Source: Sphingomonas bacterium (lineage in GTDB: Bacteria; Pseudomonadota; Alphaproteobacteria; Sphingomonadales; Sphingomonadaceae). From it: a DNA stretch of 46,294 nucleotides. Below, piece after piece: positions 6,886-18,759 of the stretch. The position numbers and the translations under genes are program-made. The stretch spans positions 1 to 46,294 of the forward strand of contig NZ_JAQGLG010000050.1 of NCBI RefSeq assembly GCF_028292965.1, written 5' to 3'. Positions within the stretch are counted from its first letter, which is position 1; every line of letters starts with the position of its first letter. The notes below the pieces were generated by a model, which was given only the letters and a program-made list of their open reading frames with translations, did no database searches and was not told the origin of the DNA.

Positions 6886-8274
6886 TCAAACGATCCGGTA
6901 CGGCACCACTTCCCGCACCTCGGCATCCACCCGGATCGCGCGGTCGGCCGGCGGGAACGCGCGCTGGTCGCAATCGGGGCGCGGGCAGAGGCGGCAGGAG
7001 ATGCCGATCGGCGTTGGCGGCGCGGCGCGGTCGATCGCGTCGGCATAGACGAAGTCGGCGGCATGCTCCGCCTCGCAGCCGAGCAGCACGGCGTAGCGGC
7101 GTGGCGCGCGGGTGAAGCTGCCCGAGGGTTTGACCAGCCCCTTGGCCATCGAGACATAGCGCACGCCATCGGGCGTCTCGGCATGCTGGACCAGGATGCG
7201 GTCGGGGATCGCCACCGCCTCGTGCACCATCCATAACGGGCAGGCGCCGCCGAAGCGGGCGAATTGCAGGCGCGTCGCCGAATGACGCTTGGTGATGTTG
7301 CCGGCCATGTCGACGCGGCAGAAATAGAAGGGAATGCCGGCCGCGCCGGCGCGTTGCAGCGTGGAGAGGCGGTGGCAGGCCTGTTCGAAGCTGACGCCGA
7401 AGCGCCGCGACAGCCGGTCGATATCATGGCGCATCGACCGGGCGGCGGTACGGAAGCGGCCATAGGGCATGGTGATCGCGCCGGCGGCGTAGTTGGCGAG
7501 GCCGATGCTGAGCAGGGTGCGCGCCGCGTCGCTGCCGCCGGCCGCGGCGATGTCGGCGATCGGGCCGGCGAAGCGAAGGGCGGCGAGCTGGTGGGCGAGC
7601 AGGAAGCGCCGGCTCTCCGCCGGCAGCGCGTCGTTGAGCGTCAGCAGACCGCGCGCCTGATCGAAATGCCGCAGCGGGGCGGTTTCGTCGCGCGACTGGA
7701 CGATGGTCACGCCACGTCCGGCAAGCTCGGCGGCGAGTGCGCCCTCGGATGGCGCGTCGCCCTCGCCGATCGCTTCGGCCAGCGACTCCGCTGCGCGGTC
7801 GAGCGTGTCGACATAATTGCCCGCGTCATGGAACCAGTCGCGCACCGCCTCCCACGGCATGCGCGCCTCGGCGCCCGAGGCCATCACCTCCTCGACCATC
7901 TGCAGCCGCGCCTCGGCATCACGCATCGTGGCGTGCAGCGCGATGATACGGTCGGCGATCTCAGGCCGCTCCTCGGCGAGCCGGGCGATCGACTCGGCCG
8001 GCGGGGAGGGCGGCAGGACCGGATCGGCCAGCGCGCGTTCCAGCGCGCCGAGCCTGCGCGCCGGAGCCTCACCCTCCATCGCGGAGAGTGCTGCGGGATG
8101 ATGTCGCCGCAACGCCGCCGTCACCGACGCGGTCAGCGGGCGCTCGCCGCTCTCGAGTTGGGATAGATAGCTCACTGAAATGCCCAGCCGTGCCGCCATC
8201 GCGGCCTGGTTCACGCCTGCGGCGATGCGCAGCGCGCGAAGTTGCTCACCGGCATAGAGACGCGTGCGGGCCAT
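6886..8274 (-). CDS. Short-chain fatty acyl-CoA transcriptional regulator (ScfR/PccR type)
   Basis: A 462-residue regulator. An N-terminal XRE helix-turn-helix is at about residues 8-55 (LRALRIAAGVNQAAMAARLG, then SVSYLSQLESGERPL). A central IrrE/ImmA-like segment has the metalloprotease motif degenerated to AHQLAALRF. The C-terminal DUF2083-type domain contains IPFYFCRVDMAGNITKR and a Cys set (GISCRLCPRPDCDQRAFPP). This architecture defines the ScfR family (RamB, MccR, PccR), which senses acyl-CoA and controls acetate or propionate assimilation. It diverges from pccB with TTTGCAAA-type sites between, so control of the propionyl-CoA module is strongly implied. An activator role by analogy with Rhodobacter PccR is inference. 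Confidence 0.93.
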   Translation of the reverse strand: MARTRLYAGEQLRALRIAAGVNQAAMAARLGISVSYLSQLESGERPLTASVTAALRRHHPAALSAMEGEAPARRLGALERALADPVLPPSPPAESIARLAEERPEIADRIIALHATMRDAEARLQMVEEVMASGAEARMPWEAVRDWFHDAGNYVDTLDRAAESLAEAIGEGDAPSEGALAAELAGRGVTIVQSRDETAPLRHFDQARGLLTLNDALPAESRRFLLAHQLAALRFAGPIADIAAAGGSDAARTLLSIGLANYAAGAITMPYGRFRTAARSMRHDIDRLSRRFGVSFEQACHRLSTLQRAGAAGIPFYFCRVDMAGNITKRHSATRLQFARFGGACPLWMVHEAVAIPDRILVQHAETPDGVRYVSMAKGLVKPSGSFTRAPRRYAVLLGCEAEHAADFVYADAIDRAAPPTPIGISCRLCPRPDCDQRAFPPADRAIRVDAEVREVVPYRIV

Positions 8275-8287
8275 GATCGCAGCCTAG

Positions 8288-8329
8288 TTTGCAAACCTAC
8301 TCTTCGCAACTTCGCAAGTTCACATTTGC
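8288..8329. promoter_or_regulatory. Candidate ScfR operator cluster
   Basis: The scfR-pccB intergenic region contains a TTTGCAAA palindrome (8288-8295, extended to GTTTGCAAAC), two tandem TTCGCAA half-like sites (8303-8309 and 8311-8317) and a further TTTGC (8325-8329). TTTGCAAA is the known recognition core of PccR and RamB. The near-direct 8-bp spacing of the degenerate copies fits dimer or tetramer binding. It lies between the divergent starts at 8274 and 8379. Confidence 0.65.
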
Positions 8330-8378
8330 TTTTCGCCGGTGAAGGTTGAAGGGAACGGCCCGCTATCCGGAGAAGCTC

Positions 8379-9905
<1,527 letters not shown>

Positions 9906-9927
9906 TTCTCCAACAGAGGGACTGTTC

Positions 9928-10464
9928 ATGATTTCGATTCTCGCCTTGCTACTGCAAGCCGCCGCACCCGCGCCTGCAGCCACGCCCGCGCCGGTGTTGC
10001 CCTGGACGCCCGTCACGCGCGGCGACGCCGCGTCGGGCACGCTGTCCAGCTCGGTCTACGTTTTCTCGCGCACGCCCGGCAGTCGGCTCGCGGTGCGCTG
10101 CGACGCGCGGGCCGACAAGGTCGTATCATTGCAGTTTCGTGCGGCCAGCGATCTCGGTGCAGGCCCGGTGCGGCCCGTCCGGCTGATCCTCGACGGCGGT
10201 ACACCGCTGATTTCCAACTGGGAATTCATCAGCGGTATCGCGCTGGAGCGTGAAGACGCCGCCGTGACGACGATCACCGCCGCGCTCGCCCATGCCCGCG
10301 AGATCAAGGTCCACACCACTAACCTCGCCGGCGAGCCGATCGATGCGGTGTTCGACGGCCCGGCCAGCGATGCCGGCCTGACCCAGGTGCTCGCCGCCTG
10401 TGGGTATACGCTCGGCGTGGTGCCGGTGCGTACGCCGCCCCCGGCGCCGACGCCCGGCCAGTGA
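9928..10464 (+). CDS. Exported protein of unknown function in the propionate operon
   Basis: A 178-residue protein starting at an ATG with an AGAGGGA ribosome-binding site, 22 bp after pccB. The N-terminus MISILALLLQAAAPAPAATP looks like a short signal peptide running into an Ala/Pro-rich linker. The mature region (SSSVYVFSRTPGSRLAVRCD, then VRLILDGGTPLISNWEFISG) appears beta-rich with two Cys (VRCDAR, LAACGY). The tail is Pro-rich. No known family was recognised. It overlaps the epimerase start (GTGA), so it is translated with the methylmalonyl-CoA genes although those enzymes are cytoplasmic. Function should not be guessed from the operon alone. Confidence 0.75.
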   Translation: MISILALLLQAAAPAPAATPAPVLPWTPVTRGDAASGTLSSSVYVFSRTPGSRLAVRCDARADKVVSLQFRAASDLGAGPVRPVRLILDGGTPLISNWEFISGIALEREDAAVTTITAALAHAREIKVHTTNLAGEPIDAVFDGPASDAGLTQVLAACGYTLGVVPVRTPPPAPTPGQ

Positions 10465-10889
10465 AACTCGGGCGGCTCAACCATATCGGCGTCGCGACGC
10501 CGTCGATCGCCGACGCGATCGTCCATTACCGCGAGGTGATGGGCGCGACGGTGATCGGCGACCCGTTCGACCTGCCGGCGCAAGGGGTGAAAGTGTGTTT
10601 CGTCGACACGCCCAACACCCAGATCGAACTGATTGAGCCGCTTGGGCCAGCTTCGCCGATCCATGGTTTCCTCGCGAAGAACCCGGCCGGGGGGCAGCAC
10701 CATCTCTGCTACGAGGTGCCCGACATCCACGAGGCCAAGGCGTGGTTCGAGGCGAAGGGCGCCAAGGTTCTCGGCGAGCCGCGGATCGGCGCGCACGGTA
10801 CGCCGATCTTCTTCGTCCATCCCAAGGACATGGGCGGCGTGCTGACCGAGATCATGGAAACACCGAAAGGCGCGCATGATGGCCTATGA
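10461..10889 (+). CDS. mce: Methylmalonyl-CoA epimerase
   Basis: A 142-residue vicinal-oxygen-chelate (glyoxalase-fold) protein starting at the GTG overlapping the previous stop. Metal-ligand signatures are present: H8 in LNHIGVATPSI, the QIELIEPLG strand, the His pair in GGQHHLCYEVPDI, and the Glu in GGVLTEIMETPK. The enzyme interconverts (S)- and (R)-methylmalonyl-CoA between propionyl-CoA carboxylase and the mutase. Size and motifs match the family throughout. Its stop overlaps the start of the enoyl-CoA hydratase by 14 bp. Operon position makes this assignment firm. Confidence 0.95.
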   Translation: MKLGRLNHIGVATPSIADAIVHYREVMGATVIGDPFDLPAQGVKVCFVDTPNTQIELIEPLGPASPIHGFLAKNPAGGQHHLCYEVPDIHEAKAWFEAKGAKVLGEPRIGAHGTPIFFVHPKDMGGVLTEIMETPKGAHDGL

Positions 10890-11661
10890 GCATATCCTAG
10901 CCGAACGACGCGGCGACGTGCTGGTGTTGACGCTCAACCGGCCGGAGCGGTTGAACGCCGCGCCGCCGGAAATGTTCGTCGAACTGCGTGGCGCGATCGG
11001 CAATCTCGATGGCGCGCGTGCGGTGCTGGTGACAGGTGCGGGCCGGGCGTTCTGCTCGGGCGCCGATCTCGCCGGCGGCGCGCTGGGCGGCGATGATCCC
11101 GCCGGCGCGACCTACCTTGCGCTGACCGAGAGTTATAATCCGACCATGGCGGCATTTGCCGATCTCGCGGTGCCGGTGGTCAGCGCGGTGCGCGGGCCCG
11201 CAGCGGGGATCGGCTGCAGTCTCGCGCTGGCAGCTGATTTCTGTGTCGCCAGCGACACCGCCTATTTCCTCCAGGCGTTCGTCAATATCGGGCTGGTGCC
11301 CGATGGCGGTGCGAGCTGGATGCTGCCGCGGCTGGTGGGCAAGGCACGCGCGACCGAGATGATGATGCTCGGCGAGCGCGTGCTGGCGCCCAGAGCGCTG
11401 GAATGGGGCATGATCCACCGCGTCGTCGTCGATGAGGCGCTGGACGAAGAAGCGTTCGCGCTGGCCGAGCGGCTTGCGGCAGGACCGACGATGGCGCTGG
11501 GCCTGATGAAGCGCGGCCTCAACCACTCGTTCGAGAATGGTTATGAGGCGACGATGCTGCGCGAGGCCGAAAACCAGCGCGCCGCGCGCGGTTCGGCGGA
11601 CTCGATGGAGGGCGGCATGGCCTTTCTCCAGAAGCGCAAGCCGGCGTTCAAGGGCGCGTGA
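10876..11661 (+). CDS. Enoyl-CoA hydratase/isomerase family protein
   Basis: A 261-residue crotonase-fold enzyme. The oxyanion-hole segments are GRAFCSGADLAGG and VVSAVRGPAAGIGCSLALAA; a VNIGLVPDGGASWMLPRLVG segment follows and matches 2-(1,2-epoxy)phenylacetyl-CoA isomerase (PaaG)-like or general hydratases. ATGs at 10876 and 10879 are both possible. It is embedded between mce and the mutase, so it probably feeds acyl-CoA units (from branched-chain or odd-chain degradation) into the propionyl-CoA route. The precise reaction is not determinable; in PaaG-like members a catalytic Asp, here Asp of VPDGG, replaces one Glu. A palindromic repeat follows its stop. Confidence 0.88.
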   Translation: MMAYEHILAERRGDVLVLTLNRPERLNAAPPEMFVELRGAIGNLDGARAVLVTGAGRAFCSGADLAGGALGGDDPAGATYLALTESYNPTMAAFADLAVPVVSAVRGPAAGIGCSLALAADFCVASDTAYFLQAFVNIGLVPDGGASWMLPRLVGKARATEMMMLGERVLAPRALEWGMIHRVVVDEALDEEAFALAERLAAGPTMALGLMKRGLNHSFENGYEATMLREAENQRAARGSADSMEGGMAFLQKRKPAFKGA

Positions 11662-11685
11662 TGTTCGCGAGCGTTCCCCATCTTT

Positions 11686-11790
11686 CCACCCCGGCGAAGG
11701 CCGGGGCCCAGTCTGGAAGTGGGAAGTTGTTGAGCGGGGTATCCGCCAACTGGCCAGCCCAATACTGGGCCCCGGCCTTCGCCGGGGTGG
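11686..11790. repeat. Dispersed inverted repeat (CCCCGGCGAAGGCCGGGG family), copy 1
   Basis: Perfect 27-bp inverted arms at 11686-11712 and 11764-11790 flank a 51-bp spacer. Each arm itself contains the small palindrome-like CCCCGGCGAAGGCCGGGG. The same arm sequence recurs at 28535-28634 and 45347-45721. It sits between the enoyl-CoA hydratase and methylmalonyl-CoA mutase genes, where a stable hairpin could attenuate or stabilise the transcript. Confidence 0.92.
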
Positions 11791-11823
11791 TTGATGTGCT
11801 TGGGGTGGATGAAAAGTAAGATC

Positions 11824-13962
11824 ATGACCGACAAGCCAACCCTCGACGCCTGGGCCGCAGCCGCCGCCAAGGAAGTGAAAGGCGCGGACCTGACCTGGCA
11901 CACGCCGGAAGGGATCGACGTCAAGCCGCTCTACACGGCCGAGGATGTCACCACCGACCCCGGCCTGCCCGGTTTCGCGCCGTTCACCCGTGGCGTACGC
12001 GCATCGATGTATGCCGGGCGCCCCTGGACGGTACGGCAATATGCCGGCTTCTCGACCGCGGAGGAATCCAACGCCTTTTACCGCCGCAACCTCGCCGCCG
12101 GGCAGAAGGGCCTGTCGGTCGCCTTCGACCTCGCCACGCATCGCGGTTACGACAGCGACCACCCGCGCGTGACGGGCGACGTCGGGAAGGCCGGCGTGGC
12201 GATCGACAGCGTCGAGGACATGAAGATCCTGTTCGACGGCATCCCGCTCGACAAGATGTCGGTATCGATGACGATGAACGGCGCGGTGATCCCGATCCTC
12301 GCCTTCTTCATCGTCGCGGGCGAGGAGCAGGGCGTGCCGCGCGCCGAGCTCGACGGGACCATCCAGAACGACATCCTCAAGGAGTTCATGGTCCGCAACA
12401 CCTACATCTATCCGCCCGAGCCGAGCATGCGGATCATCTCGGATATCTTCGGCTTCACCAGCCGCGAGATGCCCAAGTTCAACAGCATCTCGATCAGCGG
12501 TTATCACATGCAGGAAGCCGGGGCGACGCAGCTGCAGGAGCTTGCCTTCACCATCGCCGACGGGCGCGAATATGTGAAATATGGCGTGGCCAGCGGGCTC
12601 GACATCGACAAGTTCGCCGGGCGGCTGAGCTTCTTTTTCGCGATCGGCATGAACTTCTTCATGGAGATCGCCAAGCTGCGCGCGGCGCGCGTGCTGTGGC
12701 ACCGCGTGATGACCGATCTCGGCGCGAAGGACGAGCGCTCCAAGATGCTGCGCACGCATTGCCAGACGAGCGGCGTCTCGCTGACCGAGCAGGACCCGTA
12801 CAACAACGTCATGCGCACCACGATCGAGGCGATGGCGGCGATGCTCGGCGGGACGCAGAGCCTGCACACCAACGCGCTCGACGAGGCGATTGCGCTGCCG
12901 ACCGACTTCTCGGCGCGGATCGCGCGCAACACCCAGATCGTCATCCAGGAAGAGACCGGGATGACCAAGGTCGTCGATCCACTCGGCGGCTCTTATTATA
13001 TCGAGAGCCTGACCCAGCAGCTGGTCGACGGGGCGTGGGAGATCATCCAGCGCGTCGATGCCGAGGGCGGCATGGCCAAGGCGGTCGCGGCGGGCTGGCC
13101 CAAGGCGATGATCGAGGAAGCTTCCGCCGCGCGGGCGGCGCGGGTCGATCGCGGCGAGGATGTGATCGTCGGGGTCAACAAATATCGCAAGGCCGGCGAG
13201 GACCCGATCGATATTCTCGACGTCGACAATGTTGCGGTGCGCGAGGCGCAGGTGGCGCGGATCAAGCGCACCAAGGCGGCACGCGACGAGGCGGCGTGCC
13301 GCGCGGCGCTGGATGCGTTGCGTGAAGGCGCGCGGGGGACCGAGAATCTGCTCGGCCTGGCGGTCGAGGCGGCGCGGGCACGCGCCACGCTGGGCGAGAT
13401 ATCTTCCGCGATGGAGGATGTGTTCGGGCGCTACGGCACCAACCCGACGCCGGTGTCGGGCATTTATGGCGGGGCTTATGATGCCGACGCGCGCTGGGAC
13501 CGGCTGGTCAACGGCGTCAATGCGACCGAGCGGCGACTGGGGCGCAAGCCGCGGATGCTGGTCGCCAAGATGGGACAGGACGGGCATGACCGGGGTGCTA
13601 ACCTCGTCTCTTCGATGTTCGGTGATCTCGGGTTCGAGATCGTGCCCGGGCCGTTGTTCCAGACACCCGATGAGGCGGCGGCGCTGGCGATCGACAAGAA
13701 TGTGGATCTGGTGGGGGCCTCGTCGCTCGCCGCGGGTCACAAGACGCTGATCCCGGAGCTGATCGGCCATCTCCGCGATGCCGGCCGGGCTGACATCAAA
13801 GTGATCGCCGGCGGCGTCATCCCAGCGCAGGATTACGACTTTCTGCGTGAGGCCGGGGTGCAGGCGATCTTCGGACCTGGGACCAATCTGATCCTCGCTG
13901 CCGAGGAGGTTCTTCGCCTGCTTGGACATAATATGGCACCAGAGACTGAGGCTGCAGAATGA
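11824..13962 (+). CDS. mcm: Methylmalonyl-CoA mutase
   Basis: A 712-residue adenosylcobalamin enzyme that converts (R)-methylmalonyl-CoA to succinyl-CoA. The catalytic barrel shows the family segments [52 protein letters not shown] and [16 protein letters not shown]. The C-terminal B12 domain has [14 protein letters not shown], with lower cobalt ligand H588 in DxHxxG. Both domains are on one chain, as expected for the alpha-type subunit of about 714 residues. The frame is open to 11791 upstream, but the ATG at 11824 gives the conserved N-terminus. No beta subunit or MeaB chaperone gene is adjacent. The stop overlaps bioB (ATGA). Confidence 0.96.
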   Translation: MTDKPTLDAWAAAAAKEVKGADLTWHTPEGIDVKPLYTAEDVTTDPGLPGFAPFTRGVRASMYAGRPWTVRQYAGFSTAEESNAFYRRNLAAGQKGLSVAFDLATHRGYDSDHPRVTGDVGKAGVAIDSVEDMKILFDGIPLDKMSVSMTMNGAVIPILAFFIVAGEEQGVPRAELDGTIQNDILKEFMVRNTYIYPPEPSMRIISDIFGFTSREMPKFNSISISGYHMQEAGATQLQELAFTIADGREYVKYGVASGLDIDKFAGRLSFFFAIGMNFFMEIAKLRAARVLWHRVMTDLGAKDERSKMLRTHCQTSGVSLTEQDPYNNVMRTTIEAMAAMLGGTQSLHTNALDEAIALPTDFSARIARNTQIVIQEETGMTKVVDPLGGSYYIESLTQQLVDGAWEIIQRVDAEGGMAKAVAAGWPKAMIEEASAARAARVDRGEDVIVGVNKYRKAGEDPIDILDVDNVAVREAQVARIKRTKAARDEAACRAALDALREGARGTENLLGLAVEAARARATLGEISSAMEDVFGRYGTNPTPVSGIYGGAYDADARWDRLVNGVNATERRLGRKPRMLVAKMGQDGHDRGANLVSSMFGDLGFEIVPGPLFQTPDEAAALAIDKNVDLVGASSLAAGHKTLIPELIGHLRDAGRADIKVIAGGVIPAQDYDFLREAGVQAIFGPGTNLILAAEEVLRLLGHNMAPETEAAE

Positions 13963-15074
13963 GCGACACCACTGAACTCCCCTCCCGTTTACGGGAGGGG
14001 CCGGGGGTGGGCTCCCGATCTCAGTTGGACGGAACGGGGATGGCGGGCGCCCACCCCCCAGCCCCCTCCCGCGAGCGGGAGGCGGAGCCGCGTAGCGACT
14101 GGACCCGCGCGGAAATCGCCGACCTGTTCGACCTCCCCTTCACCGAACTCCTGTTCCGCGCCGCTACTGTCCACCGCGCACACCATGACCCCGTCGCGGT
14201 GCAGCGCTCCACGCTGCTGTCTATCAAGACCGGCGGCTGTCCGGAGGATTGCGGTTACTGCAACCAGTCCGCCTCGGCCGAGACCGGCCTCAAGGCGTCG
14301 AAGTTGATGGATGTCCGCGCCGTGCTGCAAGCCGCTGCGCAGGCGCGCGACAATGGTTCGACGCGTTTCTGCATGGGCGCGGCGTGGCGCGAGCCCAAGG
14401 ACAAGGACATCCCGGCGCTGGCCGAGATGATCCGCGGCGTGCGCGGCATGGGGATGGAAACCTGCATGACGCTCGGCATGCTGACGCCGTCCCAGGCCGA
14501 GGCGCTGGGCGAGGCGGGGCTCGATTATTACAACCACAATATCGACACGAGCCCCGAGAACTACGCCAACGTCATTTCCACGCGGACCTTCGAGGACCGG
14601 CTCGACACGCTCGACAATGTCCGCGCCGCCGGGATCAACGTGTGCTGCGGTGGTATCGTCGGCATGGGCGAGACCCGCGCCGACCGCGTTGGCTTCATCC
14701 ATGCGCTGGCCAGCCTGCCGGTCCATCCCGAGAGCGTGCCGGTCAATGCGCTGGTGCCGGTCAAGGGCACGGTGCTCGGCGACATGCTCGCCGACACCCC
14801 GCTGGCCAAGATCGACGATATCGAGTTCGTCCGCACCGTCGCCGTGGCGCGCATCACGATGCCGCTGAGCATGGTGCGCCTGTCGGCCGGCCGCGAGAGC
14901 ATGAGCGATGCTGCGCAGGCGCTGTGCTTCATGGCCGGCGCCAATTCGATCTTCACCGGCGACAAGCTGCTGACCACCGGCAATGCCGGCGATGATGCCG
15001 ATGCGGCGCTGTTCGCGCGGCTGGGGCTGAAGGCCATGCAGATCGAGGAACCGATGTCGGTCGCGGCGGAATAG
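13959..15074 (+). CDS. bioB: Biotin synthase with a repeat-derived N-terminal insertion
   Basis: A 371-residue radical-SAM enzyme that inserts sulfur into dethiobiotin. The SAM [4Fe-4S] site is C94, C98, C101 ([12 protein letters not shown]), followed by [15 protein letters not shown] and the C-terminal [16 protein letters not shown]. The cluster Cys lie about 40 residues further from the N-terminus than in E. coli BioB. The extra residues, about 7-45, are encoded by a palindromic repeat at 13977-14093 inserted in frame; normal homology resumes at [20 protein letters not shown]. The start overlaps the mutase stop. Placement beside pccA/pccB fits supply of biotin for the carboxylase. The insertion precedes the catalytic barrel and is probably tolerated. 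Confidence 0.95.
   Translation: MSDTTELPSRLREGPGVGSRSQLDGTGMAGAHPPAPSREREAEPRSDWTRAEIADLFDLPFTELLFRAATVHRAHHDPVAVQRSTLLSIKTGGCPEDCGYCNQSASAETGLKASKLMDVRAVLQAAAQARDNGSTRFCMGAAWREPKDKDIPALAEMIRGVRGMGMETCMTLGMLTPSQAEALGEAGLDYYNHNIDTSPENYANVISTRTFEDRLDTLDNVRAAGINVCCGGIVGMGETRADRVGFIHALASLPVHPESVPVNALVPVKGTVLGDMLADTPLAKIDDIEFVRTVAVARITMPLSMVRLSAGRESMSDAAQALCFMAGANSIFTGDKLLTTGNAGDDADAALFARLGLKAMQIEEPMSVAAE
13977..14093. repeat. Palindromic repeat (double-hairpin family), copy 1, inside bioB
   Basis: Two short hairpins (CCCCTCCCGTTTACGGGAGGGG and CCCTCCCGCGAGCGGGAGG) bracket an inner inverted pair built on GGGGGTGGG and CCCACCCCC. The same arrangement is found at 15080-15187. The copy length and phase keep the bioB frame open through the whole element. 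Confidence 0.88.
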
Positions 15075-15079
15075 TTTTC

Positions 15080-15187
15080 ACCCCTCTCGCTTGCGGGAGG
15101 GGCAGGGGTGGGCTGGCGCTCACCATCAACGATACCGTTGCGGCAGGCCGGGCGCCCACCCCCAGCCCCTCCCGCAGGCGGGAGGGG
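15080..15187. repeat. Palindromic repeat (double-hairpin family), copy 2
   Basis: The same layout as the copy inside bioB: a first hairpin near 15081-15102, GGGGTGGG paired with CCCACCCC, and a terminal hairpin (CCCCTCCCGCAGGCGGGAGGGG) ending at 15187. It occupies nearly all of the bioB-pccA gap. The final GGAGGGGAG lies 11-19 bp from the pccA start codon and may serve as its ribosome-binding site. Confidence 0.88.
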
Positions 15188-15199
15188 AGTCAGAAGAGC

Positions 15200-17182
<1,983 letters not shown>

Positions 17183-17253
17183 ATTCAACCGGGGTTACAA
17201 ACTGCGACAATATTTCGGTGGACCCGAAACGGTCCTACAACCATTTGGACAGG

Positions 17254-18759
17254 ATGTTTCGCCAGCGTATCGCCCTGCTCCTCGCCGTCGCACTGCCCGT
17301 TGCCGGTTGCACGGTCGGGCCGAGCTATCGCCCTGCCGGGTCCGTCGCCCTGAGCGTGCCGGACAGCTATTCGGTCGCCGCGCCCGCCGCGCCGACACCG
17401 GCCGATCTCACGGCGTGGTGGAGCAGCTTCAACGATCCATTGCTGACGCGCATCGTCGAACAGGCGCGCACCAACAATCTCGATATCGCTCAGGCGGTCG
17501 CCCGGCTGCGTCAGGCGCGCGAGGCGCTGGTCCAGTCGCGCGCGCAGCTGTTGCCGACGGTCAGCGGATCGGCCGGCTACACGCATAGCGCGACGCTGGC
17601 CGGCGGATCGACCACCACGGTGGTCAACGGCCAAGTGCTCGGCGCGCGCGGCGCCAGCGACAATCTCTCGCTCGGCCTCGACGTCGCTTATCAGGCCGAT
17701 CTGTTCGGCGGCGTGCGCCGTTCGGTCCAGGCGAGCCGTGCGCAATATGAGTCGTCGGGCTTCACCTATGCCAATGTGCTGATCTCGACCGAGGCTGAAA
17801 CCGCGCGCAATTATGTGCTCGCCCGGCTCTACCAGGCGCAGCTCGCCAATGCGCGGGATTCACTCGGCGTGCAGGACGACAATCTCGAAATCGCTGGTTA
17901 CCGGTTGAAGGCCGGGCTGGTCTCGTCGCTCGACACCGAACAGGCCCGCGCCCAGCGCGCCCAGACCGCGGCGACGATCCCGACGCTCGAGCAGAATTAT
18001 AATGCCGCCGTATCGCGGCTCGGCGTGCTGACCGGCCAGGCGCCCGGAGCGCTCAAGGCCGATCTCGCCGCCGCGGCGCCGATCCCGACCGCAGCGGGGG
18101 CGATCCCGGTCGGCATTCCCGCCGATACGCTGCGCCAGCGCCCCGACGTGCGCGCCGCCGAACGCAGCCTCGCCGCGGCGACCGCGCAGATCGGCGTGGC
18201 CGAGGCGCAGCTCTATCCCCAGCTTGCACTGAGCGGCAATCTGTCGACCAATGCCGGCACGTTCGGCAATCTGCTCAATGTCATCACCGGGCAGTTCTTC
18301 GCCGGCCTGACCCAGTCGATCTTCAACGGCGGTCGCCTCCACGCCCAGGTGCGCGCCAATGAGGCGGCGGCAGAGGGTGCCTTTGCCGCCTACAAGTCGA
18401 CCGTGCTGACCGGGCTCGAGGACGTCGAGAATGCCGTGGTGGCGCTCGATGCCGCGCGCCAGCGCGAGGCGCAGTTCGCCATCGCCTATGATGCCGCCAA
18501 CAACACCGCGATCCTTTCGCGCAGCCAGTATCGTGCCGGGTTGACCGACTTCATCACGCTCAACACCGCCGAGACCAGCCTGCTGTCCGCGCGCAACGGC
18601 CTCAGCCAGGCGCGTTCGGACGAGGCGACAGCGACGATCCAGCTCTACCTCGCGCTGGGTGGCGGGTGGAACGCTGCCGCCGGCACGCCGCAGGCGCCCG
18701 CGCCGCGACCCTTTCAACCCGAGACGGCGACACAAGCGACGCCACCCCAGGAAAAGTGA
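17254..18759 (+). CDS. NodT-family outer-membrane efflux lipoprotein
   Basis: A 501-residue TolC-like protein. The N-terminus MFRQRIALLLAVALPVAGC has a lipobox (PVAGC), so Cys19 should be lipidated. The mature chain starts TVGPSYRPAG, contains AWWSSFNDPLLTRIVEQA, and shows the two internally repeated helical halves of outer-membrane factors (NNLDIAQAVARLRQAREAL and LRQRPDVRAAERSLAAATAQ). It forms the exit duct of a tripartite pump. A short GGACAGG lies just before the ATG. The stop overlaps the macA-like start (TGATG). The operon runs outer-membrane factor, membrane fusion protein, ATPase, permease, indicating a MacAB-type exporter of macrolide, peptide or siderophore-like substrates. Confidence 0.93.
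   Translation: MFRQRIALLLAVALPVAGCTVGPSYRPAGSVALSVPDSYSVAAPAAPTPADLTAWWSSFNDPLLTRIVEQARTNNLDIAQAVARLRQAREALVQSRAQLLPTVSGSAGYTHSATLAGGSTTTVVNGQVLGARGASDNLSLGLDVAYQADLFGGVRRSVQASRAQYESSGFTYANVLISTEAETARNYVLARLYQAQLANARDSLGVQDDNLEIAGYRLKAGLVSSLDTEQARAQRAQTAATIPTLEQNYNAAVSRLGVLTGQAPGALKADLAAAAPIPTAAGAIPVGIPADTLRQRPDVRAAERSLAAATAQIGVAEAQLYPQLALSGNLSTNAGTFGNLLNVITGQFFAGLTQSIFNGGRLHAQVRANEAAAEGAFAAYKSTVLTGLEDVENAVVALDAARQREAQFAIAYDAANNTAILSRSQYRAGLTDFITLNTAETSLLSARNGLSQARSDEATATIQLYLALGGGWNAAAGTPQAPAPRPFQPETATQATPPQEK

Noticed and set aside
8346..8378. TTG start for pccB
   Set aside because: The ATG at 8379 has a better ribosome-binding site and agrees with the PccB N-terminus.
10897..13929. Very long open frame (about 1010 codons) on the minus strand opposite the enoyl-CoA hydratase and mutase genes
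   Set aside because: It is antisense to two firmly identified genes; the translation is Arg/His/Asp-rich without domains, as expected from high-GC codon bias.
13977..14093. CRISPR-like reading of the tandem GC-rich hairpins
   Set aside because: Only two copies about 1.1 kb apart, no regular spacers, no cas genes.
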